DNA of 64,000 bases. Source: Pycnococcus provasolii (lineage: Eukaryota > Chlorophyta > Pseudoscourfieldiophyceae > Pseudoscourfieldiales). The stretch is taken from positions 124,001 through 188,000 of the forward strand of contig CP150546.1 of assembly GCA_049487715.1 (NCBI GenBank), read 5' to 3'. The translations under genes were made by a program, and so were the position numbers. The notes beneath the pieces were generated by a model. The model was given only the letters and a program-made list of their open reading frames with translations. It ran no database searches and was not told where the DNA came from. Shown here piece after piece: positions 10,462 to 20,124 of the stretch (within the stretch, counting starts at the first letter, position 1; each line of letters opens with the position of its first letter).

Positions 10462-12056
10462 TTAAGTAAAAGTTAAGAGTGGTTGGGTTACACGGAGGAT
10501 ACTATCCCTCTCAAGGTGCGTGCTGACGCATTCTTGCCAGCCGGTGGGAGACCAGGGACGATCAATGCCGACAATGTTGGTGGCTTCTTCCACCTCGCCG
10601 ACGATGGGAGCGATCGCAAGGTGCCGTGCTGTCCGCTCATCGTCGAAGGCGCGAATTTGTACATCACGCCAGAGGCACGAGATGCAATGCTCTGCACGCA
10701 TGTCCTCGAATGTCCTGCCGTGCCGCTCCGAGAATGGAATCAGCGAGAGCCGCAGGTCAACAGATGCGGTATTGGCTCGAATGTTCTCCGTGGACGGATT
10801 GAAGAGCAGCAGCGCAAACTGGAGATGCTCGCCGTCGCCTGCAAGTGGCTTGCACCAAACCTCGTGCTTGCTTGACGTGCCGTCGCGCTGTGTCCGATAC
10901 CCTTGCGCCGCCATCGCGTCTCTCTGTATTCCCAGCACCTCTGGAGCTGTGATGAGCTCGCGCGTGCGCTGCTTCATATGTCTCGGGTCATGTCCCAACA
11001 TGAGTGGACTTGCCATTAGCACCCAAAGAAAGAAGTGCGCGCGCTCCTCCGCCGCATTCAGCCCGCCCACTCTCCCCCAGCGCTCGCGGCTGATGTATTC
11101 ACCTGGTCTGCATTCTGGAACAGCGGGTGGGCACGTCTCCACAATGCCGTAAGGCTGCATGCCATCCTCGAGGCCGACGACGAGCATGTCGAGATCATTA
11201 TGTGCACCAACGCCTGCAAACTTGTCCCTGTCGCTCTGCACTTGCACGGCTTGCATCACGCTTTGCAGATAATTCGGAAGGCCGTGTCGCCGAGTCGCCT
11301 CCTCGTCCCACACGGCGAAGACGTCTCGCCCGGCTGTTTCATATCATTTTGGTGTTAGGTTAGTGTTTGTTGTTGGCACGCAGTACTGTACAGATACTGT
11401 AGCTAGTAATGAGTAGACTTACTGCGCCAAGAGTGAGCGCTCTGCCTTGCCCAGTCAAAAGGCGCGCCGACACCCCAAGAGCACAGCGAGAACACCATGG
11501 GCCGTCCCGTCGCATTTAAGGCACGGCTCATCTTCGAGTACAGCTGTTGCGGCGTTGTCTGAGGAGGAGTGTTGCAGAAGTCGTATTTAAGGTAGTCCAC
11601 ACCCCATGCCGCGAATGTCAGCGCGTCAATGGCCTCGTTGCCGTAACTCGCTGGCAAGCCTTCGCACGTCTTGGTGCCAGCGTCCGAGTAGATTCCAAAA
11701 AGAAATCCAAGCTCGTGCAGCTTGTCGCCTAGACTTTTCATTCCGCTTGGGAAGCGTATCGGATCAGCCATGAGCGTACCCAGCGTGGGATGTCTCGAAG
11801 GCGCCATCCAACAGTCGTCTATCACAATGTATCGGAACCCCGCGTCTCTCAGTCCGGAGGAGATCATAGCCGCCGCCACTTCCAGTACTGTCGACTCTGA
11901 GAGCGTCTCGCACCTTAAACTGTTCCAAGTATTCCACCCGAGCGCCGGCGTGGACGCTACGCCGTTCTCGAGGCCGTGAACGGCACTGCTCATATGAAGC
12001 AAGGCGAGCGCGAAGGGCACTGCGACGGCAGCGGCGCGCGTGCGAGAGCGAGACAT
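10462..12056 (-). CDS. secreted GH27 alpha-galactosidase (two exons)
   Basis: Exon 1 is 12056-11423, the intron 11422-11334 (89 bp, CGCA^GTAAGT to AAACAG^CCGG) and exon 2 11333-10462. The phase-1 join gives HSWR|TGRDVFAVWDE. I start at MSRSRTRAAA, which begins a clean signal peptide ending near SAVHG; an ATG 15 codons upstream (12101) is also in frame. The protein has 501 residues. The GH27 barrel shows ALGWNTWNS, IDDCWM, GIYSDAGTKTCEG, the nucleophile motif YLKYDFCN and the acid/base region NDLDMLVVG, then a C-terminal beta domain. It should hydrolyse terminal alpha-galactosides outside the cell, in the wall or in a vacuole. The next gene upstream lies in the same orientation 316 bp away. 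Confidence 0.9.
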
Positions 12057-12372
12057 GTCAAGGCACCCCTTGCACGTGTGGGCGTTGAGCGGTATGGTCA
12101 CGGGTTGGGGGATGGGGAGAACGAACTCGGATCACCTGATCCCTCGTCAATTTGTCCCTCACAGCCTCTCTCTTGCCAAGTTGTGACCCAACTCGTGTCG
12201 TATCTGGGCTTGCAGCGCAATACGGCGATAAACCTTTCGACTAACTTAATCTTAGTTATTCAACGTGGTCAAGAGAGAGTGGTAACTTAGTTTGTATGGT
12301 ATGAAATTTACAAAAACAAAGTTTATGCAAGTTCATGCATTTACCTTTAGGCTCCATCAAACCCAATCACAA
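12057..12372. other. intergenic spacer between two minus-strand genes
   Basis: The spacer holds the alpha-galactosidase promoter and the 3' UTR of the large modular protein. No gene is seen. Confidence 0.5.
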
Positions 12373-15300
12373 TCAGGTGATGTGACGTTTCAGATACTCG
12401 TCCACGTCCGCGCCGCTCGACGCAGCGAGGAACTGTGTGCCGTCGCGTGCCGTACGCACAATCGCCTGAGCGCTTGCGTTCTGCTGACCGCCGTGTGTGC
12501 CCTCCTTCTCCATCTCGACGATCAGCTTCTTCACCCATAGCTTCGGCGATGTGGATGTGCCAGTGCCTTCCGTAAAAGGGTCGCCCCACGCTGCGTTGTA
12601 CAGAGGCGTGGGTGCGCGCATGCGGCAGCACAAGCCGCGGTACATCAGCTCAATTAGGCACTCAAGCTTCTCAGCCACCATTCGAGTCTTTGGCTTCATC
12701 ATCCCACGACTTGGGCGCGGGTAGCAGCGGTGCGCGTCAGTGCTCAGCGTTGGCGCTGGGATGAACGTGTCATTGTCCGGATCCGTTGATGCAGCTGATG
12801 TCGTCTGTGATGGATCAATTGCAGGTCCGGAAAGCGCATCCATGAAGCGCCACGTCGGAAAGCTCGGAAGTGCTTCATTGTGCACATCGAAGAAGTCGGC
12901 TAAGTCTTTTCGCTTATCTTCCGCCGAGTGCTTGCGCGGCGGTGGTGGGCTTAGCACATCAGCCACGCGACATAGCGCCTCAAAAAATCCAACGCAGTCA
13001 AGATTTCCGTCTGAGCTCATCATTTTTAATCCTTCTTCTTCCAACTGCGTAGGCTCGAAAACGCTGCGAGTGAAGCAAAATTCACATTCGCGGCGTGATA
13101 TGCCAAAACCAGAATCGTGCGCATTGACCGAATCATCCACGTCCAAAGCATTCTCTTTAACCTGGGAAGCCTTCTTGACTGTCTCACCACCTAATATACG
13201 CATCATGGAGATCACTTGGGTAAAGGCCTTTTGGGACATGTAGAAAGCCGCGAAAGATCCTGGACCGGCGCCGTTCGGCACGAGATTGAAGTTCACGCCA
13301 GACTTGTACCGCACGTAAACGGCGCGAAGAAAGACGAGATGTTTCGCGAGCACATTATTCACGCTTTTGCAGTAGAATCGGTCAACGCGGAAAAGGTCGT
13401 TGTACTCTATGGCCACCGGGATGTGCGCCTGAATCTTTTCGCGAGCTAAGTCTATGAGCCGACCCAGCGCGTGGGACATGCTTCGGCTTGCACTCGATTC
13501 CGGCGAAACGCCCACCGGGGCGGCGCAGAAGACTCGCGTGCAGGTGCGAATCATCACGACTATGAAGCGGTGCCTAGTAACGAAGTTCTGAGTCGTCTCA
13601 CCTTCGACGAAAGTTGATTGACTGAAGCACATCTGCAGATCCTGTGGACGCACGGTATCCGACGGTGCGTTCGGGTCTTGAATTTTGAGGAAAGTACAAA
13701 AATGGTTGAACTCATTTGCAGTCATGCAAAAGCTCTGATTTAGGCTGTCCATAGTCGAAAAGTACGCGTGCATCATAGTCAGCAAAGTGTGATATTCCAG
13801 TATCACCTTGTGCAGCGCCTTAATCTCGGCTTTCGACTGCTGCATCGCTTTCGCTTTGTCAAGTCGCAAAGCTCGGCACGTCGGATCCTTCTGCCTAATC
13901 AGTTGCAACAGACGCCGATGCGGTTTCGCCGTCGAGCCTGCAATAAATTTCCAGTCGCTTGCCATTCGATCCTTCTCCATAGGGGTTGCTCCGCCGCTAC
14001 TGGCAGGAAGCTTGCCTCGAAGGCGATTCGTTCCAAGTGGATTTTTGCGATCAATCAAGTCGAAAAAGTCGTTTAGTGGTGTCGCATTGCGCCTCGGTGC
14101 AAAAACGGTCAAATCGAGGTTTACGATTCCAAATTGCCGGCGTATTCTGATGCAAAACCAAACGGCAATTGCTAAAGGCTTGAACTTGATGTGCGTCGGC
14201 CGCTTAGGTTCCTCCTTCTGAGAAGGTGCACCCTTTCCACCTCCAGATGACACGGCTGCCGATCCAGGTTGCGATCCCGACGACGCCGGTGCATCAGAAG
14301 CTGAGGTAATGCCGCCGACAGGCACGGGCGCACCAGCAGGAGCGCCGACGCCAGGTGTCGCACTCGACGCTGGCGCCGATCCAGGTTGCGATCCCGACGG
14401 CGCCGGTGCATCAGAAGCTGAGGCAATACCGCCGACAGGCACGGGCGCACCAGCAGGCGCGCCGACGCCAGGTGTCGCACTCGACGCTGCTGCCGACCCA
14501 GGTTGCGATCCCGAAGGCGCCGGTGCATCAGAAGCTGAGGCAGTGCCGCCGCCAGGTGTGGGTGTCGCACTCGACGCTGGCGCCGATCCAGGTTGCGATC
14601 CCGACGACGCCGGTGCATCAGAAGCTGAGGCAATACCGCCGACAGGCACGGGCGCACCAGCAGGCGCGCCGACGCCAGGTGTGGGTGTCGAGCTCGACGC
14701 TGCTGCCGATCCAGGTTGCGATCCCGAAGGCGCCGGTGCATCAGAAGCTGAGGCAGTGCCGCCGCCAGGTGTGGGTGTCGCACTCGACGCTGGCGCCGAT
14801 CCAGGTTGCAATCCCGACGACGCCGGTGCATCAGAAGCTGAGGTAATGCCGCCGACAGGCACGGGCGCACCAGCAGGCGCGCCGACGCCAGGTGTGGGTG
14901 TCGAGCTCGACGCTGCTGCCGATCCAGGTTGCGATCCCGAAGGCGCCGGTGCATCAGAAGCTGAGGCAGTACCGCCGACAGGCACGGGCGCACCAGCAGG
15001 CGCGCCGACGCCAGGTGTGGGTGTCGAGCTCGACGCTGCTGCCGATCCAGGTTGCGATCCCGAAGGCGCCGGTGCATCAGAAGCTGAGGCAGTGCCGCCG
15101 CCAGGTGTGGGTGTCGCACTCGACGCTGGCGCCGATCCAGGTTGCGATCCCGACGGCGCCGGTGCATCAGAAGCTGAGGCAGTACCGCCGACAGGCACGG
15201 GCGCACCAGCAGGCGCGCCGACGCCAGGTGTCGCGCTCGACGCTGGCGCCGATCCAGGTTGCGATCCCGACGACGCCGGTGCATCAGAAGCTGAGGCAAT

Positions 15301-18300
15301 ACCGCCGACAGGCACGGGCGCACCAGCAGGCGCGCCGACGCCAGGTGTGGGTGTCGAGCTCGACGCTGCTGCCGATCCAGGTTGCGATCCCGAAGGCGCC
15401 GGTGCATCAGAAGCTGAGGCAGTGCCGCCGCCAGGTGTGGGTGTCGCACTCGACGCTGGCGCCGATCCAGGTTGCGATCCCGACGGCGCCGGTGCATCAG
15501 AAGCTGAGGCAGTACCGCCGACAGGCACGGGCGCACCAGCAGGTGCGCCGACGCCAGGTGTCGCACTCGACGCTGCTGCCGATCCAGGTTGCGATCCCGA
15601 CGGCGCCGGTGCATCAGAAGCTGAGGTAATACCGCCGCCAGGTGTGGGTGTCGCACTCGACGCTGGCGCCGAAAGAGGCTGCAATCCCGACGGACCTGGC
15701 TGAGCACCCGTCGCGGCGCTTCCGCCGCCAGGTGTGGGTGTCACGCTCGACGCTGGCGCCGAAAGAGGCTGCAATCCCGACGATGTCGGCGCGCGATTTG
15801 TCGCGGCACTACCGCCACCAGGCGCGGGTACACCAGCAGGGACGCCGCCGCCAGGTGTCGCGCTCGACACAGGCGCTGCTTCCGGAGGTAGTACCGCTTG
15901 AGAAGGTACATTTGCAGAAGTACCAGTATTCGTCGAAGTACCACCCTGAGACTCAGTGGGTAAGACTCCCGAGCCACCGGGTGCCGTTCCAGCGGATTTA
16001 TTGCGCGTTGAAGGAGCATTTATGTTGCTTCCACTTTCATCGTCTTCGTCAGTATCGTCATCAAGACCGGCAAGAGCCTCATCCACCGGGTCAGGCTTGA
16101 CGGGAGCTGAAAGTATGCCTGGTTGATCCGATGGGCCGGATGGCCCAGCCATGGCTACCGTTCCACCCACGATACCAGCCGTCACCGCACCTGCCACAGC
16201 CACGGGAACAGCTGATGCGGTTGGTCCAGATCCTCCCGTCGGCTGTGTCGGACGAGACGCCCGCACAGCTGCATCCTCAGAGCCTGAAAGTATGCCTGGT
16301 TGATCCGATGGGTCGGATGGCCCAGCCATGGCTACCGTTCCACCCACGATACCAGCCGTCACCGCACCTGCCACAGCCACGGGAACAGCTGATGCGGTTG
16401 GTCCAGATCCTCCCGTCGGCTGTGTCGGACGAGACGCACGCACAGCTGCATCCTCAGAGCCTGAAAGTATGCCTGGTTGATCCGATGGGCCGGATGGCCC
16501 AGCCATGGCTACCGTTCCACCCACGATACCAGCCGTCACCGCACCTGCCACAGCCACGGGAACAGCTGATGCGGTTGGTCCAGATTCTCCCGTCGGCTGT
16601 GTCGGACGAGACGCCCGCACAGCTGTAACCTCAGGATTGGCACTAGTCCCTGCTGTTGCAGCAGACACTACAGCAGGTGCGGGTGCAGCAGGCAACTTCG
16701 ATGATGTTGGCTCTTGCGTCCTAATGGGCGTTAGGCCTGGCAGCTCTGCGACCTCCCCTCCTTCGGGTTGAAATGCTTCCGCATCCTCATTGTTCGTAAC
16801 GTGGGCATAGATGTAACGTGCAAGGCTTTCGGAAACCGCTCCGCTCGGGCGATTCGCGCCCATATGCAGTCCAGTAGCTATGCTAACCATCTCAGAAACA
16901 GCTCGTATTTCTTGCTGATCAACATCTTGTGCGGAGGATAGAACTTTACGGACAAGGTCATGCACCACCCTTGGTCCCACGTTCGGCGGAAGGATGTCAG
17001 GTTGCACGCTTTCCTCCATCACCGTATGAACTCCACGTTCCAGCTCGTACAGAATTGGGTCGTCATCCGCATTTATTGTACTGGCACGTGTCTGAATTTT
17101 CTCGCCATCACTGTCGTCGTCTTCCTGTTCTTGTTCTGATTCTGTGTCTGACGGAACATCCCCGGCGCGCCGGAGCAGTTCATCGAGAAACTTCTTAAAA
17201 GCCTCCTTTGTGCGGAGTACCCCATCATCTTGATCGCCATCTTCGTCGTCGCTGTCGTCGGAATCTCCCGTCGCGAGCCCAAACGCCTTTTTCGCGTCAC
17301 GCTGAGCGCGCCGAGCATCAATCAGCACCGTCTCAAGCTCCGTGTAATCCAGAAGGCCGTCGCCCGAAGCGTCCGCGAGTGAAAAGAACCGTTCAAAGTC
17401 GTTCGCACTGACGTCTGGGATGATTCTGGCAACAAGCTTTTGCGTTTCGATCTCGTCGAGGCTGTTTGATCTATCCTTATCCGCACGTGCAAATAGCCTC
17501 TTCAGCTTCGCACGATTGTCTTTCACATGTGATCTTAAAATCCCAACGACATCTGTGCCTGGAGCAACATGTTCAAGTGGGTCCGCGGGCGGAACGAGAC
17601 CTGTTTTGCCTTTTTTCGTGCCCAAAGCTGCCATCCCTGCGTATGCGGCGGCTCCTGCGGCAGCGGTGGCAACAACTATGCCTGCACCCACCGCTGCTGA
17701 GTTGGCTGGAAAGCGAAGAGGTCTTGACGTTCCCCTTTCACCTTCGCCGCCGCCGGCGTAGTCGTCACTAGAAGGTGCGAATCTCACGAGACGAGCAGCT
17801 TTTGGCCTAGCCGGGCTTTCCCTCACAATCGGGGCTGGTAATTTCGCAGGACTTGGCGGCAGACGCGCACGTGAAGATTGCACACCTTGTTCCGTTTGTT
17901 CGAGTGGAAGCCACCTCCGATCTGAGCCCGGCAGTTCGTGCCGTAACCATCTGGCATCTGTATTTGGGTACTCTCCAGATCGCAAAGTCGTACCAGATTC
18001 AACGTCCACCCACGAAACACGAACTCCGAGGGGACACCACGCGCCACCGTGCGCGGTGCTGGTAGCTGGCAGATGCCGAACCATGACGGCGGACGGCAGA
18101 CCTAAATGCTGCCTGTGCATTTCCGTTGGTGCGAATGCGTAAGCAAGCACGTGGCTATTCTTCGCGAGAACCGAGGGTAGGATGGAGCTTGGTGCGTCCG
18201 CAGGCCTCCACTCGAGTACAGATTCCACAAGAGTCGGCGGCATGTTCGGTTGGTCTGCCGCGAATGAGATTGCAACGTTGCCGCTGGCACCAGCGTCGTC

Positions 18301-19794
18301 CACATCCGCGGAGAAGAGCTCGACAAGGTAATTGACCATCGAGTTTGGCGCAGATGCTGCAGGCGTGATCGGAGGAGGCGTTCGTTGTGTGGCGATGTCG
18401 TTGGGGAGGGCATAGGGAATGGGATAGCTGGACAATGCGCGGGCGGTGGTCGTGGAACGAGAGAGCGGTATGGGAAGTCCAGCATCGCTGCCAGCGGCAT
18501 CGTTGGCGATGGGCACCGCTCGCTCGAGATCTGTGAATCCACGCTTGCGATCATCCGTAACGCGCACGCGTGATCGTCGACGACGCCTCCAGCTGACGGT
18601 GGCGAGCGCCGTTGCGCAAAACAGCACAGCAAGTGCGGCCAGGGATCCCCACACGGGCATGGACACGCCAGCTGGCGCGTCGTCGTAGCCTTTGTCGCCG
18701 GATCTCGTGGCATTCGCAGCACGCCTTGCATCTAGCGCCGTCAGGTCTAGGCGCATGAGCGCTTCACGTACTTCAGCGGCAAGCACGATTGGCGGTGGCG
18801 GTGGCGATGGTGGAGGAGGAGGTGGTGGAGGTGGCGATGGTGGCGGCGGCGGCGGTGGAGGGGGTGGAGGCGATGGCGGCGGTGGAGGCGGCGGCGGCGG
18901 GCTTGGTGGCGGAGGTGGCGACGGCGGCGGCGGTGGAGGGGGTGGAGGCGGAGGTGGCGACGGCGGCGGTGGAGGCGGCGGAGGAGGCGAGGGTGGTGGA
19001 GGTGGTGGAGGAGGCGGCGGCGGCGAGGGTGGTGGCGGCGGCGGGCTCGGCGGTGGAGGCGGGCAACTACCGTCGGCCGTGCAGGGTGACGGCGGCGGGC
19101 TTGGTGGCGGAGGAGGCGGTGGGCTTGGTGGTGGCGGTGGAGGTGGAGGTGGTGGTGAAGGCGGAGGAGAAGGCGGTGGTGGTGGCGGTGGTGGTGGCGG
19201 TGGTGGTGGCGGTGGAGGAGAGGGTGGCGGCAGCGGCGGCGAAGGCGGAGGAGGGGGAGGAGGGGGAGGAGGCGGAGGAGGCGGAGGAGGCGGTGGCGGG
19301 GAGGGTGGCGGTGGTGGGCTCGGCGGTGGTGGTGGGCACGTTCCAGTGGATGTGCACGGCGTTGGCGGCGGACTGGGTGGCGGCGGTGGGCTTGGCGGCG
19401 GTGGCGGTGAAGGCGGTGGAGGTGGCGGTGAAGGCGGCGGAGGTGGCGGGTACACGAAGAAGCATGAGTTGTCCTCGATTGTCGCGTTAGGATTGTAGTT
19501 GAGCGCTGCTCCGTACGTGCACCCTGGCACGTCGACGAAGTAGCAGCTGCTGTCGTCGGTTGTCGCGTTAGGATTAAAGTTGAGCGCTGCTCCGTACGTG
19601 CACCCTGGCACGTCGACGAAGTAGCACGAGTTGTCGTCGACTGTCGCGTTAGGATTAAAGTTAAGTGCCGTACTATACGTGCATCCCGAAACTGTTTGAA
19701 CGGTCTGGCCGCAAGCTGTTTGAACGAGCGAGCAAACCGTAAATGTGAAAGTTATCAGCACATAAGAGCTGATGAGACCGAGCCACCCGGCCAT
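12373..19794 (-). CDS. giant modular surface protein with Pro-rich region, TM and EF-hands
   Basis: The protein has 2473 residues from ATG 19794 (MAGWLG, context ACCATGGCC), with a signal peptide to ~29. Residues ~35-114 are three ~26-residue Cys repeats (GCTYGAALNFNPNAT...SC). Residues ~115-335 are PPPPSPPPP of hydroxyproline-rich wall-protein type. A transmembrane helix follows at ~381-405 (SLAALAVLFCATALATVSW), closed by the basic RRRRRSR stop-transfer. The cytoplasmic side holds two EF-hands (~758-828, DKDRSNSLDE and DASGDGLLDY), an acidic stretch, three copies of a hydrophobic repeat (~1048-1231), a long Ser/Ala/Pro/Gly repeat (~1358-1858) and a ~600-residue helical C-terminal domain I cannot name. 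The layout suggests a calcium-responsive link between the extracellular matrix and the cell interior. Exons were not needed. The start region is divergent from the KCR gene. Confidence 0.75.
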   Translation of the reverse strand: MAGWLGLISSYVLITFTFTVCSLVQTACGQTVQTVSGCTYSTALNFNPNATVDDNSCYFVDVPGCTYGAALNFNPNATTDDSSCYFVDVPGCTYGAALNYNPNATIEDNSCFFVYPPPPPPSPPPPPPSPPPPPSPPPPPSPPPTPCTSTGTCPPPPPSPPPPPSPPPPPPPPPPPPPPPPPPPSPPLPPPSPPPPPPPPPPPPPPPPSPPPSPPPPPPPPPPSPPPPPPPSPPPSPCTADGSCPPPPPSPPPPPPSPPPPPPPPPPPSPPPPPPPPPSPPPPPPPPPPPPSPPPPPSPPPPPPPPPSPPPPPPPPPPPSPPPPPPPPPSPPPPPIVLAAEVREALMRLDLTALDARRAANATRSGDKGYDDAPAGVSMPVWGSLAALAVLFCATALATVSWRRRRRSRVRVTDDRKRGFTDLERAVPIANDAAGSDAGLPIPLSRSTTTARALSSYPIPYALPNDIATQRTPPPITPAASAPNSMVNYLVELFSADVDDAGASGNVAISFAADQPNMPPTLVESVLEWRPADAPSSILPSVLAKNSHVLAYAFAPTEMHRQHLGLPSAVMVRHLPATSTAHGGAWCPLGVRVSWVDVESGTTLRSGEYPNTDARWLRHELPGSDRRWLPLEQTEQGVQSSRARLPPSPAKLPAPIVRESPARPKAARLVRFAPSSDDYAGGGEGERGTSRPLRFPANSAAVGAGIVVATAAAGAAAYAGMAALGTKKGKTGLVPPADPLEHVAPGTDVVGILRSHVKDNRAKLKRLFARADKDRSNSLDEIETQKLVARIIPDVSANDFERFFSLADASGDGLLDYTELETVLIDARRAQRDAKKAFGLATGDSDDSDDEDGDQDDGVLRTKEAFKKFLDELLRRAGDVPSDTESEQEQEDDDSDGEKIQTRASTINADDDPILYELERGVHTVMEESVQPDILPPNVGPRVVHDLVRKVLSSAQDVDQQEIRAVSEMVSIATGLHMGANRPSGAVSESLARYIYAHVTNNEDAEAFQPEGGEVAELPGLTPIRTQEPTSSKLPAAPAPAVVSAATAGTSANPEVTAVRASRPTQPTGESGPTASAVPVAVAGAVTAGIVGGTVAMAGPSGPSDQPGILSGSEDAAVRASRPTQPTGGSGPTASAVPVAVAGAVTAGIVGGTVAMAGPSDPSDQPGILSGSEDAAVRASRPTQPTGGSGPTASAVPVAVAGAVTAGIVGGTVAMAGPSGPSDQPGILSAPVKPDPVDEALAGLDDDTDEDDESGSNINAPSTRNKSAGTAPGGSGVLPTESQGGTSTNTGTSANVPSQAVLPPEAAPVSSATPGGGVPAGVPAPGGGSAATNRAPTSSGLQPLSAPASSVTPTPGGGSAATGAQPGPSGLQPLSAPASSATPTPGGGITSASDAPAPSGSQPGSAAASSATPGVGAPAGAPVPVGGTASASDAPAPSGSQPGSAPASSATPTPGGGTASASDAPAPSGSQPGSAAASSSTPTPGVGAPAGAPVPVGGIASASDAPASSGSQPGSAPASSATPGVGAPAGAPVPVGGTASASDAPAPSGSQPGSAPASSATPTPGGGTASASDAPAPSGSQPGSAAASSSTPTPGVGAPAGAPVPVGGTASASDAPAPSGSQPGSAAASSSTPTPGVGAPAGAPVPVGGITSASDAPASSGLQPGSAPASSATPTPGGGTASASDAPAPSGSQPGSAAASSSTPTPGVGAPAGAPVPVGGIASASDAPASSGSQPGSAPASSATPTPGGGTASASDAPAPSGSQPGSAAASSATPGVGAPAGAPVPVGGIASASDAPAPSGSQPGSAPASSATPGVGAPAGAPVPVGGITSASDAPASSGSQPGSAAVSSGGGKGAPSQKEEPKRPTHIKFKPLAIAVWFCIRIRRQFGIVNLDLTVFAPRRNATPLNDFFDLIDRKNPLGTNRLRGKLPASSGGATPMEKDRMASDWKFIAGSTAKPHRRLLQLIRQKDPTCRALRLDKAKAMQQSKAEIKALHKVILEYHTLLTMMHAYFSTMDSLNQSFCMTANEFNHFCTFLKIQDPNAPSDTVRPQDLQMCFSQSTFVEGETTQNFVTRHRFIVVMIRTCTRVFCAAPVGVSPESSASRSMSHALGRLIDLAREKIQAHIPVAIEYNDLFRVDRFYCKSVNNVLAKHLVFLRAVYVRYKSGVNFNLVPNGAGPGSFAAFYMSQKAFTQVISMMRILGGETVKKASQVKENALDVDDSVNAHDSGFGISRRECEFCFTRSVFEPTQLEEEGLKMMSSDGNLDCVGFFEALCRVADVLSPPPPRKHSAEDKRKDLADFFDVHNEALPSFPTWRFMDALSGPAIDPSQTTSAASTDPDNDTFIPAPTLSTDAHRCYPRPSRGMMKPKTRMVAEKLECLIELMYRGLCCRMRAPTPLYNAAWGDPFTEGTGTSTSPKLWVKKLIVEMEKEGTHGGQQNASAQAIVRTARDGTQFLAASSGADVDEYLKRHIT
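14220..15720 (-). repeat. coding minisatellite of alternating 90-bp and longer units
   Basis: About fourteen units of the form SASDAPAPSGSQPGSA plus a spacer are arranged head to tail. Two unit types alternate: a short one with TPTPGGGT and a longer one with GVGAPAGAPVPVGG. Units are nearly identical at the DNA level, which points to recent unequal exchange. Unit lengths are multiples of three, so long false frames are also open on the other strand and in other frames. Confidence 0.9.
16100..16650 (-). repeat. three ~180-bp coding repeats, each with a TM-like segment
   Basis: Three almost identical units encode RPTQPTG...PTASAVPVAVAG...GIVGGTVAMAGPS. Each contains about 22 uncharged small or aliphatic residues, which could pass for a membrane helix or an amphipathic spacer. 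Single-base differences (for example GPS versus DPS) separate the copies, so the duplication is recent. Confidence 0.85.
18790..19450 (-). repeat. coding (CCN)n tract for the SPPPP hydroxyproline-rich region
   Basis: Coding-strand CCN triplets encode runs of Pro with regularly placed Ser, broken by two short CTSTGTC / CTADGSC inserts near 19340 and 19075. On the plus strand this reads as (GGN)n and gives a false glycine-rich frame. Confidence 0.9.
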
Positions 19795-20124
19795 GGTGAT
19801 GGTGGCCAAGTTGCTGCAAGGCCGCAAGGCTGCAAGGGCAAGGAGGCGAAAGGGGAACGACGGACGACAAGTCAACGCCCCCCGGCCAGCCGGCAGCCCG
19901 TGCCCTGAATCCATCGCCCGGCCGGGGAAAAATAGGGAGAGGGCCGGCCGCAAGCAACTTGCCAGAAGAAAGAGGAACAGGACGGGGATTCCCGACCCCT
20001 CCAGCCAACTGATCCCTGATCCCAACTCCCCCCCTTGTCCGCTTCTCTCTTTTTTTTGGGCAACCCCCAAACCGACGCCATCAGCTTGCTTGCGATCTTC
20101 ACCGATCACTGCTCTCCAGCGATC
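19795..20124. promoter_or_regulatory. 330-bp bidirectional promoter region
   Basis: Two genes start divergently at 19794 (minus) and 20125 (plus), so this interval must hold both promoters. It is pyrimidine-rich on the plus strand near 20040-20060 (CTCTCTTTTTTTT) and has GGCCGG words near 19872, 19920 and 19944. No TATA box is obvious. Confidence 0.45.

Noticed and set aside
14309-15703. 464-codon plus-strand open frame (GAGASEAEA... repeats)
   Set aside because: It is the exact antisense shadow of the Ser/Pro repeat of the 2473-residue protein. The repeat period is a multiple of three, so all frames stay open.
18692-19498. 268-codon plus-strand glycine-rich protein
   Set aside because: It is the complement of the (CCN)n SPPPP region. 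The minus-strand frame has a signal peptide, Cys repeats and TM context, the plus frame has none.
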